Below are positions 6,320 through 12,888 of a DNA stretch of 18,849 nt, piece after piece. Position numbers and translations under genes: made by a program. The stretch lies in assembly GCA_035575515.1 (NCBI GenBank), contig DATLXU010000035.1:1-18849 (forward strand), given 5' to 3'. The DNA comes from DATLXU01 sp035575515 (lineage in GTDB: Bacteria > Acidobacteriota > Blastocatellia > UBA7656). The notes beneath the pieces are model-generated. The model saw nothing but the letters and a program-made list of their open reading frames with translations. It was not told where the DNA came from and made no database searches. Numbering within the stretch: the first letter of the stretch is position 1; each line of letters opens with the position of its first letter.

Positions 6320-8086
6320 ATGGAAGAACCATTGAAAGATTTAGGCAATGTCTGCGTCAACTGCGGCGCGAGCGATAATACTGCAGGCTCGCGCTATTGC
6401 CAAACGTGCGGCTCAAGGCTCGGAGCGCGATTGATTCATCCTGTCCCGCCCCCTCCGCCAAGCCCTCAGGGGCGCGTCATCGCCGGGCGTTTCGTTATTC
6501 AATCGCTATTGTGGACCGCCCCGACTTATAACGCTTACACGGCTGCGGCTCAGGATTCGCCCGCGTCGCGCTATTCGATAATAGAAAAGCGGCTCGCGTT
6601 GGATGACCCGCTCGCAGAGTTATCGCCCGTTAGCCAGTCGTCGAGCGGTAGAGTTTCTGGCAGCCTCGAAGAAGCCGCCGCGCAGTTTGAGCGATTCGGG
6701 TTGTTCCGGCCCGTCGAGCATACTATCGAAGGCGAAGCCATCTACATCATCTTTGAAGAGTTTCAAGGGCAGGCGTTCGCGCATCTCGATCAGGTTGATG
6801 AAAAAGAAGCGCGCGAGATCGGCATCCAGCTTTGCACGCTGGCCGAACAGTTCCACCGTCACGGATGGGTCTATAACGGATTCGAGCCTTACGGCGCGGT
6901 GCTGGTAGAAGACTCGCGCGTGCGGCTCATCGGATTCGATCGCGCGCGGCAGACGGGCACGCCGGTCGAGGACGCGCCGATCTATCCGAGTCGCGGCTTT
7001 ACCGCGCCTGAGTTGTTTGAAGACGAGGCTATTTATGACGAACGCTCCGATGTCTATTCAATCGGCGCGGTGCTGCAATTTTTGCTGACGGGCGAAAGCC
7101 TCAACGCAGAGGGCGCGGGGCTTTATCCGATAGCGACTGTCTCTCCGAATTTCGAGCGGCTGCTTCAACGCGCGCTTGCAGACGATCCGGCTGATCGTTT
7201 TCAAAGCGTGCTCGACCTGCGCGACGCGCTCACGAATTTGAACCTGCCGATAGTTCTTCAATCGGGCCACTTCACCGACGTAGGGCTTGTGCGTGAATTG
7301 AACGAGGACAGCATACTCGCGCTCAACCTGACTCAGTACTTTGAATCGGTTCAGACGCAGATAGGGCTTTACATAGTCTCGGACGGAATGGGCGGCGAAG
7401 CGGCGGGCGAAGTCGCTTCGCGCGTGACGGTTCGCGCGGTGGCCGAGTGGGTGACCGAGAAATTAATTTCGGCTTCGCTCAAATCAACTCACGAAGAGCG
7501 AATCGCCGCGCCGACTCAAACGGGCGGATTGAGGCTGGCCATCGCCGACGGCAACGAGATGGCGACGACTGAAATGCTGCGCCAGGCGGTCGTCAGCGCG
7601 AACCGCGAAGTGATGGCTTACGCGCGGGCTAATCCCGAAGAGCGCGGCCTTGGCGCGACCGTCACGGTTGCGATGATAGTCGGCGAGGTGCTCACGATTG
7701 CGCACGTGGGCGACAGCCGTTGTTATCTGCTTTCGGGTGATCGGTTCGAGCAACTGACCGAAGACCACTCGCTCGTTCAGAAGATGGTAAACACGGGAAA
7801 CCTCACGCGTTCGGAAGCGCGCATTCATCCTTATCGAAATGTGATCTATCGCTCGATTGGCGCTGACGAGCAGATCGAAATAGATATTGTGCGGCGTCGG
7901 CTCAGGAGCGGCGACACTATAATGCTGTGCAGCGACGGCTTGAACGGCATGCTCGGCGACGATCAGATACGCGACATTCTCTTAGTGAATCCCGACCCGA
8001 ACGCGGCAGCGAAAGAATTAGTCGTGGCGGCAAACGCCTCGGGCGGCGAAGACAACACTTCGGTAATCGTCGTGCGAATCAACTGA
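6320..8086 (+). CDS. Zinc ribbon-pseudokinase-PP2C Ser/Thr phosphatase fusion protein
   Basis: Soluble protein of 588 residues with three parts. A zinc ribbon uses Cys12, Cys15, Cys27 and Cys30, followed by a Pro linker (41-49). A protein-kinase-like domain spans about 52-308. It keeps the APE motif (229-231), the DVYSIGAVLQFLLTG helix and the C-lobe end. It has lost the Gly-rich loop, the HRD Asp (Tyr-Asn-Gly at 185-187), the catalytic-loop Asn and DFG (GFD at 205-207), so it should be catalytically dead. A complete PP2C domain spans about 315-588 with its metal ligands in place: NED (328-330), DGMGG (355-359), GDSR (464-467), SDG (538-540) and GGEDN (575-579). The enzyme should remove phosphate from Ser/Thr. 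I chose ATG 6320 because the upstream TTG adds residues with no domain content. No good Shine-Dalgarno is seen. The partner kinase is not in the window. Confidence 0.9.
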   Translation: MEEPLKDLGNVCVNCGASDNTAGSRYCQTCGSRLGARLIHPVPPPPPSPQGRVIAGRFVIQSLLWTAPTYNAYTAAAQDSPASRYSIIEKRLALDDPLAELSPVSQSSSGRVSGSLEEAAAQFERFGLFRPVEHTIEGEAIYIIFEEFQGQAFAHLDQVDEKEAREIGIQLCTLAEQFHRHGWVYNGFEPYGAVLVEDSRVRLIGFDRARQTGTPVEDAPIYPSRGFTAPELFEDEAIYDERSDVYSIGAVLQFLLTGESLNAEGAGLYPIATVSPNFERLLQRALADDPADRFQSVLDLRDALTNLNLPIVLQSGHFTDVGLVRELNEDSILALNLTQYFESVQTQIGLYIVSDGMGGEAAGEVASRVTVRAVAEWVTEKLISASLKSTHEERIAAPTQTGGLRLAIADGNEMATTEMLRQAVVSANREVMAYARANPEERGLGATVTVAMIVGEVLTIAHVGDSRCYLLSGDRFEQLTEDHSLVQKMVNTGNLTRSEARIHPYRNVIYRSIGADEQIEIDIVRRRLRSGDTIMLCSDGLNGMLGDDQIRDILLVNPDPNAAAKELVVAANASGGEDNTSVIVVRIN

Positions 8087-8172
8087 TTGCGGATTGTGGA
8101 AAAGCAGCCTTTGAAAAGCCGCTATTTATTTGAGATGTGAGATTTGAGATAGCAAATCCGCAATCCGCAATC
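8085..8172. repeat. Heptad-built inverted repeat C, after the phosphatase gene
   Basis: Arms 8085-8100 and 8157-8172 pair over 16 bp with one mismatch. They consist of GATTGCG-type heptads. The left arm begins inside the TGA stop codon of the phosphatase gene (8084-8086). The interior holds a further heptad tandem, TTTGAGA-TGTGAGA-TTTGAGA, at 8129-8149. There is no T-run behind the right arm, so it is not a typical intrinsic terminator, although a hairpin here might still protect the mRNA end. Confidence 0.75.
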
Positions 8173-8501
8173 GTAAGTGGCAAGATTTGTGAACCGCTCA
8201 ATTCCACAATTCGTCACCCACGCGGGGTAGTCGAATTACCACCCTTCGTTTCTCATCAAATTTCGCGCTCCAAAAATACATCACGCGATGGCACAAGCAT
8301 TGCCAAAGTAAAAGGCATAGCTGGAAAGTTACACGACGGCTGAGGTCAAGGGGGCGATGTCAGCCGTCGTTAATTGAGAAGCGACAGAAACAAATTGCAG
8401 GCTGCGAACGCGGGGATGACGGGGGCCATGCCAGCTATTCGCAGCCTGCTCGATTACGACAGGCAACCGAGACATTTGATTCGAAAGAGAGTGAACAGTG
8501 T
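8087..8501. other. 415-bp non-coding stretch
   Basis: No protein gene is supported here. The only plus-strand frame of note (8137-8343) is partly made of repeat C and has no recognisable product. The stretch holds repeat C at its left end and two consecutive perfect hairpins (8333-8370, 8397-8449) at its right end, the latter 52 nt before a small gene. The 8175-8330 part shows nothing I can interpret. Confidence 0.6.
8333..8449 (+). ncRNA. Candidate structured RNA: two consecutive hairpins with a shared loop motif
   Basis: Hairpin 1 has perfect 11-bp arms (8333-8343 and 8360-8370) and a 16-nt loop. Hairpin 2 has perfect 12-bp arms (8397-8408 and 8438-8449) and a 29-nt loop. The two share a 15-nt element at 13 of 15 positions: GGGGGCGATGTCAGC at 8350-8364 and GGGGGCCATGCCAGC at 8421-8435. 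The arms themselves are different sequences, so duplication of one hairpin does not explain the similarity. The strand is assigned because the G-rich loops and the small gene at 8502 are on the plus strand. It could be a leader riboregulator, a protein-binding RNA or a DNA element. I cannot match it to a known riboswitch class. Confidence 0.4.
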
Positions 8502-8753
8502 ATGACGATGAGTGAGATTCAATTGATGCAAGAGATCAAATCGCTCGACGTGATGATAGCGGTAATATCTTCCGACATGGCATTGCAGCAGCGCAATGAT
8601 AAATCCGATAGCTGCCTCGTCAGCGAAATGATGGAAGCGCTTGCGGAGCTTCGCCTGATGCGAAGCCAGAGAAGATTCCTTCTGGCTGCAATTGAAACGC
8701 AGCAGATGGTCAATTCAAGGTCGAAGCGTTCTCGCCAAAACACCACTCACTAA
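8502..8753 (+). CDS. Small helical hypothetical protein (83 aa)
   Basis: The predicted protein is 83 residues, almost entirely helical, with heptad-like spacing of Leu/Met/Ile (MSEIQLMQEIKSLDVMIAVISSDMALQQ, then EMMEALAELRLMRSQRRFLLAAIE). It has one Cys, a basic tail (SRSKRSRQN), and no signal peptide or membrane helix. It is probably a short coiled-coil protein, perhaps an oligomer or partner of another protein. The ATG at 8502 or 8508 could be used; a weak GAGAG lies upstream. Its TAA overlaps the stop of the convergent zinc-ribbon gene. The paired hairpins at 8333-8449 may belong to its leader. I do not recognise the family. Confidence 0.55.
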   Translation: MTMSEIQLMQEIKSLDVMIAVISSDMALQQRNDKSDSCLVSEMMEALAELRLMRSQRRFLLAAIETQQMVNSRSKRSRQNTTH

Positions 8754-9694
8754 GAGGCCGCCGCGTAGAGAAACATCAACCGCGAATACCTTTCGAACTG
8801 ATCGCGGTTGTCGCTCGTGACGCTCGACTTTGCCACGGGCCGGTAAGCCAATCCCGTCCGCTTTATACCCTGCGCTTCATTCCGCGTGCGCTCAGGCCAC
8901 GCGTGCGAAAGCAAATTTCTCATCCGCGTGAAATCATTATCGAAAGTGGCTTGCGGCGCGGCGGCGCGCAGAGCAGCAATCGCAGATTGAAAATTCACCT
9001 CTGCTCGAAACGACAGCGGCCACACCAATCCCGAATAATCGAACGCATCGCTTTTAATGCGAAAGCTCTTGTCCAGACTCGACGTGTAAACGTCAATCAA
9101 TATTTCGTCTGAACGAAACTCCGAAGTGTCCAGGACATTCCCCGGTTGCCCGCGCAGCCCCGTCGAGCCTTCTGTATAGTCGATTCGAATCTCGCGCAGC
9201 GCGCCCATCACAAACAGTCTTATTTCAGCAACCGGCACCGCCATCACGCCCGCCGTGTGATGCACTTGAAGCTCGCTTTCGCCGCGCTCGATTCTGCGGG
9301 CGCGAATCAGCTCTGTTTCAATGTGAAGGTCTTCGTCGGCAACTACCGATGCACCAAGCCCGCAAGAGCGAACGAGCAATGCGATCATCTCAGCTTCTTG
9401 CCGCGTGTGAGTGCGCGCAACGGGCGCGGGCTTCGCTGCCGCGATGAAGCTTTCGGCTTCTCCCGGCTCGATTTGCAATGCAGCAGCGAGCGCGGCGACG
9501 GCAGACTCGCGCATTCGCGGATTGCTCGGCTCAAGCACTGTGTTAAACGCAAGCTCAAAGCTCTCGATTTTTCGTTGTGGCGGCGCGGTCCCAAGGTTTG
9601 TTATGGGAAGCGTCTCGCCGCAGTAGATGCATGCGCCGCGACCGGCAGGCGTTCGCCTCGCGCACTGAGGACAATTGATTACGTCCTGATTCAA
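8750..9694 (-). CDS. Zinc-ribbon protein of unknown function
   Basis: Predicted cytoplasmic protein of 314 residues. The N-terminal zinc ribbon uses Cys8, Cys11, Cys22 and Cys25 (CPQC and CIYCGE). It is followed by a region (about 42-125) of alternating helices and strands with the pattern PxRVAxxLAxxL...EAE..LxxxxPxPVARxHTRQEAEMIALLVRSCGL, which reads like two copies of a small alpha/beta unit. The C-terminal half (about 125-314) has beta-rich segments and a helical end with several acidic and aromatic positions. I know no function. The start is the TTG at 9694: no ATG or GTG lies near it in frame, and the cysteines begin only seven codons later. GAGAAGGA lies almost directly against the TTG, an awkward spacing. 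The stop (8750-8752) overlaps that of the small gene at 8502. Confidence 0.8.
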   Translation of the reverse strand: MNQDVINCPQCARRTPAGRGACIYCGETLPITNLGTAPPQRKIESFELAFNTVLEPSNPRMRESAVAALAAALQIEPGEAESFIAAAKPAPVARTHTRQEAEMIALLVRSCGLGASVVADEDLHIETELIRARRIERGESELQVHHTAGVMAVPVAEIRLFVMGALREIRIDYTEGSTGLRGQPGNVLDTSEFRSDEILIDVYTSSLDKSFRIKSDAFDYSGLVWPLSFRAEVNFQSAIAALRAAAPQATFDNDFTRMRNLLSHAWPERTRNEAQGIKRTGLAYRPVAKSSVTSDNRDQFERYSRLMFLYAAAS

Positions 9695-9755
9695 ATCCTT
9701 CTCGCTTTCATCTGCTGAATATTTCTGGAGGCTCGCCCGGCATTATAGCACAACA

Positions 9756-9921
9756 GGTGTCAGGGGTCAGGGAAGAATTCGAGACGCGGAGAAATAGCGA
9801 GTGTATAGTAAGTGTGTAGTAAAGCATGATTAATTGGCTGCGCGATGCTTCTCCGTTCCTTTGATTTCCCGATTACGGGAAATCCCTAACGGTAATCATC
9901 CAACCCCTGACCCCTGACACC
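9756..9921. repeat. Heptad-built inverted repeat D in a divergent promoter region
   Basis: Arms 9756-9772 and 9905-9921 are perfect reverse complements over 17 bp and contain the heptads GTGTCAG-GGGTCAG. The 132-bp interior holds an 11-bp tandem (GTGTATAGTAA at 9801-9811, GTGTGTAGTAA at 9812-9822) and a hairpin with 7-bp arms (ATTTCCC at 9864-9870, GGGAAAT at 9877-9883). The element fills most of the 249-bp gap between the divergent genes at 9694 and 9944, so their promoters must lie inside it or beside it. Confidence 0.85.
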
Positions 9922-9943
9922 CGCTCATGCTAGGATTCACTCG

Positions 9944-11719
9944 ATGAATCTGCGCGAACGGCTAACTCAAAGAAATATCATCATCGCGGTTGCTGTCCTT
10001 GTAGTCGGCTTGATGAGCGCAGCTTACTTCGTGTTGCGCCGCCCGCCGCGCGTGCCAATGGAAAAGTATGTGCCCGCATCGGCGCTTGCTTTTATCGAGA
10101 TTGATAACCTGACGGATGTCGTGAGCGGCCTTGCAAGCACGCGGGCGTGGCGCGAGATGGCTCCCGTGCTTGGCATTTCGAGCCAGATAAAACTCGCCAG
10201 CTTTGTCGCCGATTTGATAGGCCGCACGGGCATCGGTCCCGATGTCGCAGTCCTAGCAGGACGCGCTCAGTGCGCCTTCGTTCTGATGGGCGTTGACGGC
10301 AAGGCGGAGATTGGTGAAGAAACTTTATCGTTTCACCTCAAGCCGCGATGGACTTTCATAATCGAAACGCACGCTAACTCTTCACGAGCCGCGCGAGTGA
10401 TGCACGAATGGAGTCCGTCGCTTGCGCGGCGCATCTTCGGAGATTCGTTTGTGGAAGAATCCGCAGAGCATCAGGGCGAGCTATTATCAATCTTTCGCAG
10501 TTCGGACGCGGAGCGCGAGCTTGTGACCGTAACAACGGGCAGCCGCATCGTTATCAGCAATAATCGAGAGGCTGTGCGCTCATGCCTCGACGCGATTGCA
10601 GGGCGCGCAGCTACGCTTGCAGACAACGACACGCTCAAACAGATGCGCCCTCGTATTGGGCAGAATGCGCAGGTCTTCGGGTTCGTAACCGAAAGCGGAA
10701 TCGAGCATCTCATTGCACTCGCGCCTGTCATCATCGCAAGCCGCTCGCGCGTCGAGCCTAAGAGTCTCGCTGCGTTCGCAGAGTTGTTCGACCATCTTTC
10801 AAAGCAGAGCACAGCCGGATTTCTTTACGCATCCGAGTTCACGCGAGAAGAAGTGACGGAAAAGTTCCTCACCGTGTTGCGCCAGCCGGTCGCCGAAGGA
10901 TTGGTCGAACTCTTGAAACCGGCTTCCAGAGCCAGTTTCGAGGCGCTAAATATCGTTCCGCGCGATGTCTCGGATGTAACCGTGTGGATCGTCGAGCGAG
11001 CAGGCGATTTGCCTGAGCGCGCGCTTCAAGCATTAGCGCCGCGCGTTGATGTTGTCGCAAGAATTGCGCTTCAGGAGTTCATCATCAGCTATCGCAAACG
11101 ATACGGGCTTGAGCCGTCGGATTCGGTCGGCGATGCAGTTGGCGACGGAGTGACGATTATCAATTTCGGCGATGGCAATTCTGCGGCGATGATTTTTCGC
11201 GTGAGGGATAAGGACAAACTTCTTGTGAACATCGGGCGGTATTTGAGGAAGGACAATTCGCGCCTTTCGATTGAGCAATACAAGGATGTTGAGATAGCTC
11301 TTTCAACAAACGAAGACGGGCGCGCGGCTGCGTATGTCGGCGACTTTCTAGTTTTGGGAACGCGCGAGCAGATAATAAGAATCGTTGACGCGCGCGCGAG
11401 TGGAAACAGCATTGCAACCGACGAGCGGCTCAAGCAGGCGATTGATGAGCGGCCATCAGGCGCGACTATATTCGCCTTTCGACCAGACACAAAAGACGCT
11501 GGCGAGCTGATGCTTGCAATATCTAAACTCACGCCAGCGACCAATGGCTCGCGCAAGTTGCTTGAGCAGGACGCAGCGCGCAAGGCAATGGCGCGGATAC
11601 CTCCCTCGCTCAGCTACACAGAATTCCGCGATTACGGCATATACACAGAAACGCGCTCGGCTGTCGGCAGCTTTACGATTCTGGGGAGACTAATTGGCGG
11701 CAGTGAAGAGAGCCGGTGA
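9944..11719 (+). CDS. Membrane-anchored DUF3352-like protein
   Basis: Protein of 591 residues with a short basic N-terminus (NLRERLTQR), one membrane helix (about 12-32) and a large domain probably outside the cytoplasm. The opening after the helix, KYVPASALAFIEIDNLTDVVSGLASTRAWREM, has the pattern of DUF3352-type proteins (PADALxYxEVDNLxxLLxxLxxTxAWxxL). The same alpha/beta theme recurs further on (GATIFAFRPDTKDAGELMLAISKL near 505-530), suggesting internal repeats. The function of the family is not known to me. The ATG at 9944 has AGGA at 9932-9935, 8 nt upstream. It diverges from the zinc-ribbon gene, with heptad repeat D between them, and converges on pgsA. Confidence 0.72.
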   Translation: MNLRERLTQRNIIIAVAVLVVGLMSAAYFVLRRPPRVPMEKYVPASALAFIEIDNLTDVVSGLASTRAWREMAPVLGISSQIKLASFVADLIGRTGIGPDVAVLAGRAQCAFVLMGVDGKAEIGEETLSFHLKPRWTFIIETHANSSRAARVMHEWSPSLARRIFGDSFVEESAEHQGELLSIFRSSDAERELVTVTTGSRIVISNNREAVRSCLDAIAGRAATLADNDTLKQMRPRIGQNAQVFGFVTESGIEHLIALAPVIIASRSRVEPKSLAAFAELFDHLSKQSTAGFLYASEFTREEVTEKFLTVLRQPVAEGLVELLKPASRASFEALNIVPRDVSDVTVWIVERAGDLPERALQALAPRVDVVARIALQEFIISYRKRYGLEPSDSVGDAVGDGVTIINFGDGNSAAMIFRVRDKDKLLVNIGRYLRKDNSRLSIEQYKDVEIALSTNEDGRAAAYVGDFLVLGTREQIIRIVDARASGNSIATDERLKQAIDERPSGATIFAFRPDTKDAGELMLAISKLTPATNGSRKLLEQDAARKAMARIPPSLSYTEFRDYGIYTETRSAVGSFTILGRLIGGSEESR

Positions 11720-11832
11720 GGTTAAGCGAGCGTATTGCCCGTTGCGCGCAACCGTAGCAGCCGCGTTGTTGCCGCGTGGGAGCTGAGATATGAAATGCTG
11801 ATGAGCAGTTTGAATTATAGATGCTGGCTGGC

Positions 11833-12735
11833 TCAGCGCCTGCGGCTTTCGGCATTGACACTTTCAACTTCAGGCCCCACGGTTGCGGCGGCAGCCTTTC
11901 TTCTTCGTCGGCGGCGCAGTATGCGAATGCGTCGCCGCTCGCGGACTTCTATGCGATCGCGCACCTTGCCATAAAATTTCGTGAAGTAGTCAATCATTGA
12001 CCACAGCGCAAAGAAGACGACTATCCAGAGCATCGCGCGGCCCGCGCCGTAACATAGCACGCGAAACTCATGCAGGGTGATTCTTCCTTCGCTGGCGATG
12101 CTTGCAATTGCGCGGCCCGCTTCCTCAAACGACGCGAAGGAAACTTCCGGCTGAACGCCTGCGGGCGGGCGCAGGCCGGGCAACTCTCCTTCGGCGCTGC
12201 CGCCGGGCTGGCTTCCGGCTATTAATAATGTTATGGCGACGACCTGCGAGAGCATCTTGAATTTGGCTTTGCGCGAAGCCGATATGGTGAAGCCTTCTGC
12301 GGCGGCGATTGAGCGCAGTCCCGTGACGGCGAACTCGCGGCCTATTATGATGACAATTGCCCACGCGGGAGCGAGCCGGTTTTCTACCAGCGAAACGAGC
12401 GCGGCTGAGACCAATAATTTATCGGCTATGGGGTCGAGCAGTATTCCAAGGGTTGACACCTGCCCGCGCCTTCGCGCAATGTAGCCGTCGAGCCAGTCGG
12501 TTATCGAGGCCCCGACGAAAAGCGTCAGCCCCAGTATCTGTTGAGGCACGCCGAGCCAGTCGCTCGGCAGTCGCGTGAGCAGCACGACGACCAGCAGCGG
12601 CACCACGAAGATTCTTGACAGCGTCAGTGTGTTCGGAAGATTCAAGAGTTGCTTACCCGCAGTCGGCCAACCGGGCACAGCCGCCGACTGCTTATTGGAA
12701 ATACGAATTTGAGCGGCACATCTTTTTTCGCTCAC
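11833..12735 (-). CDS. pgsA: CDP-diacylglycerol-glycerol-3-phosphate 3-phosphatidyltransferase
   Basis: Inner-membrane enzyme of anionic phospholipid synthesis: it joins CDP-diacylglycerol and glycerol-3-phosphate to give phosphatidylglycerol phosphate and CMP. The CDP-alcohol phosphotransferase signature is intact, with Asp80, Asp83-Gly84, Ala87-Arg88, Gly97, Asp101 and Asp105. Family motifs NLPNTLTLSRI (32-42) and GREFAVTGLR (132-141) are present. Two additions are unusual. One is a polar insert of about 55 residues (175-230, SQPGGSAEGELPG) between the last helices. The other is a C-terminal tail with long Arg runs (265-280). The full frame starts at GTG 12735, but the best promoter has its -10 box 3 bp before that codon. 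Translation may therefore start inside, for example at GTG 12678 or TTG 12645; the latter gives the usual family start. The product is about 300 residues against roughly 180-200 normally. Confidence 0.9.
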   Translation of the reverse strand: MSEKRCAAQIRISNKQSAAVPGWPTAGKQLLNLPNTLTLSRIFVVPLLVVVLLTRLPSDWLGVPQQILGLTLFVGASITDWLDGYIARRRGQVSTLGILLDPIADKLLVSAALVSLVENRLAPAWAIVIIIGREFAVTGLRSIAAAEGFTISASRKAKFKMLSQVVAITLLIAGSQPGGSAEGELPGLRPPAGVQPEVSFASFEEAGRAIASIASEGRITLHEFRVLCYGAGRAMLWIVVFFALWSMIDYFTKFYGKVRDRIEVRERRRIRILRRRRRRKAAAATVGPEVESVNAESRRR

Positions 12736-12737
12736 TG

Positions 12738-12767
12738 ACTATATTGGCCGCGCCGCTCGCTTGTCAA
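12738..12767 (-). promoter_or_regulatory. Promoter of pgsA overlapping its apparent start
   Basis: On the minus strand TTGACA (12767-12762) and TATAGT (12743-12738) are 18 bp apart. The first hexamer is perfect and the second matches at five of six positions. The expected transcription start is about 12730-12732, which falls at or just past the GTG at 12735-12733. This argues for an internal start codon, or for a leaderless message from another promoter. Confidence 0.55.
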
Positions 12768-12795
12768 GAAGTGTGCTGAAGCAGCAGGCAGTTTC

Positions 12796-12813
12796 AATCT
12801 CGAATTTGAGATT
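12796..12813. promoter_or_regulatory. 18-bp inverted repeat in the pgsA/propeller divergent region
   Basis: AATCTC and GAGATT are perfect 6-bp arms around GAATTT. It lies upstream of the pgsA promoter and about 75 bp before the propeller gene. It is a possible regulator site, but short enough to be chance. Confidence 0.25.
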
Positions 12814-12828
12814 TTCAAAACATCTTTT

Positions 12829-12858
12829 CGCAGCGAAGAAACTTTTTTTCTTCCTGCG
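12829..12858 (+). other. Leader hairpin upstream of the propeller gene
   Basis: CGCAG, a bulged C, then GAAGAAA pair with TTTCTTC and CTGCG around a CTTTT loop. This gives 12 base pairs with one bulge. It ends 30 nt before the ATG at 12889. No T-run follows on the plus strand, so it is unlikely to be a terminator; it may act in the leader of the downstream mRNA. Confidence 0.45.
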
Positions 12859-12888
12859 CATCTAAGGGGAGCGAGCAAGTCAAGGCGC

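Noticed and set aside
6127..6360. 77-codon minus-strand ORF in the divergent region
   Set aside because: It overlaps the start of the phosphatase gene and the efflux promoter, and its product resembles nothing known.
8137..8343. Plus-strand ORF of 68 codons after the phosphatase gene
   Set aside because: Its first part is encoded by heptad repeat C, which often creates false short ORFs. It has no family resemblance and no good ribosome-binding site.
9801..9822. 11-bp tandem repeat as a possible CRISPR or iteron array
   Set aside because: There are only two copies, without spacers or neighbouring cas or replication genes. I treat it as part of heptad repeat element D.
11741..11752. 12-bp palindrome GTTGCGCGCAAC between convergent genes
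   Set aside because: It is short, has no T-run on either strand and no spacer for a hairpin loop. It does not qualify as a terminator.
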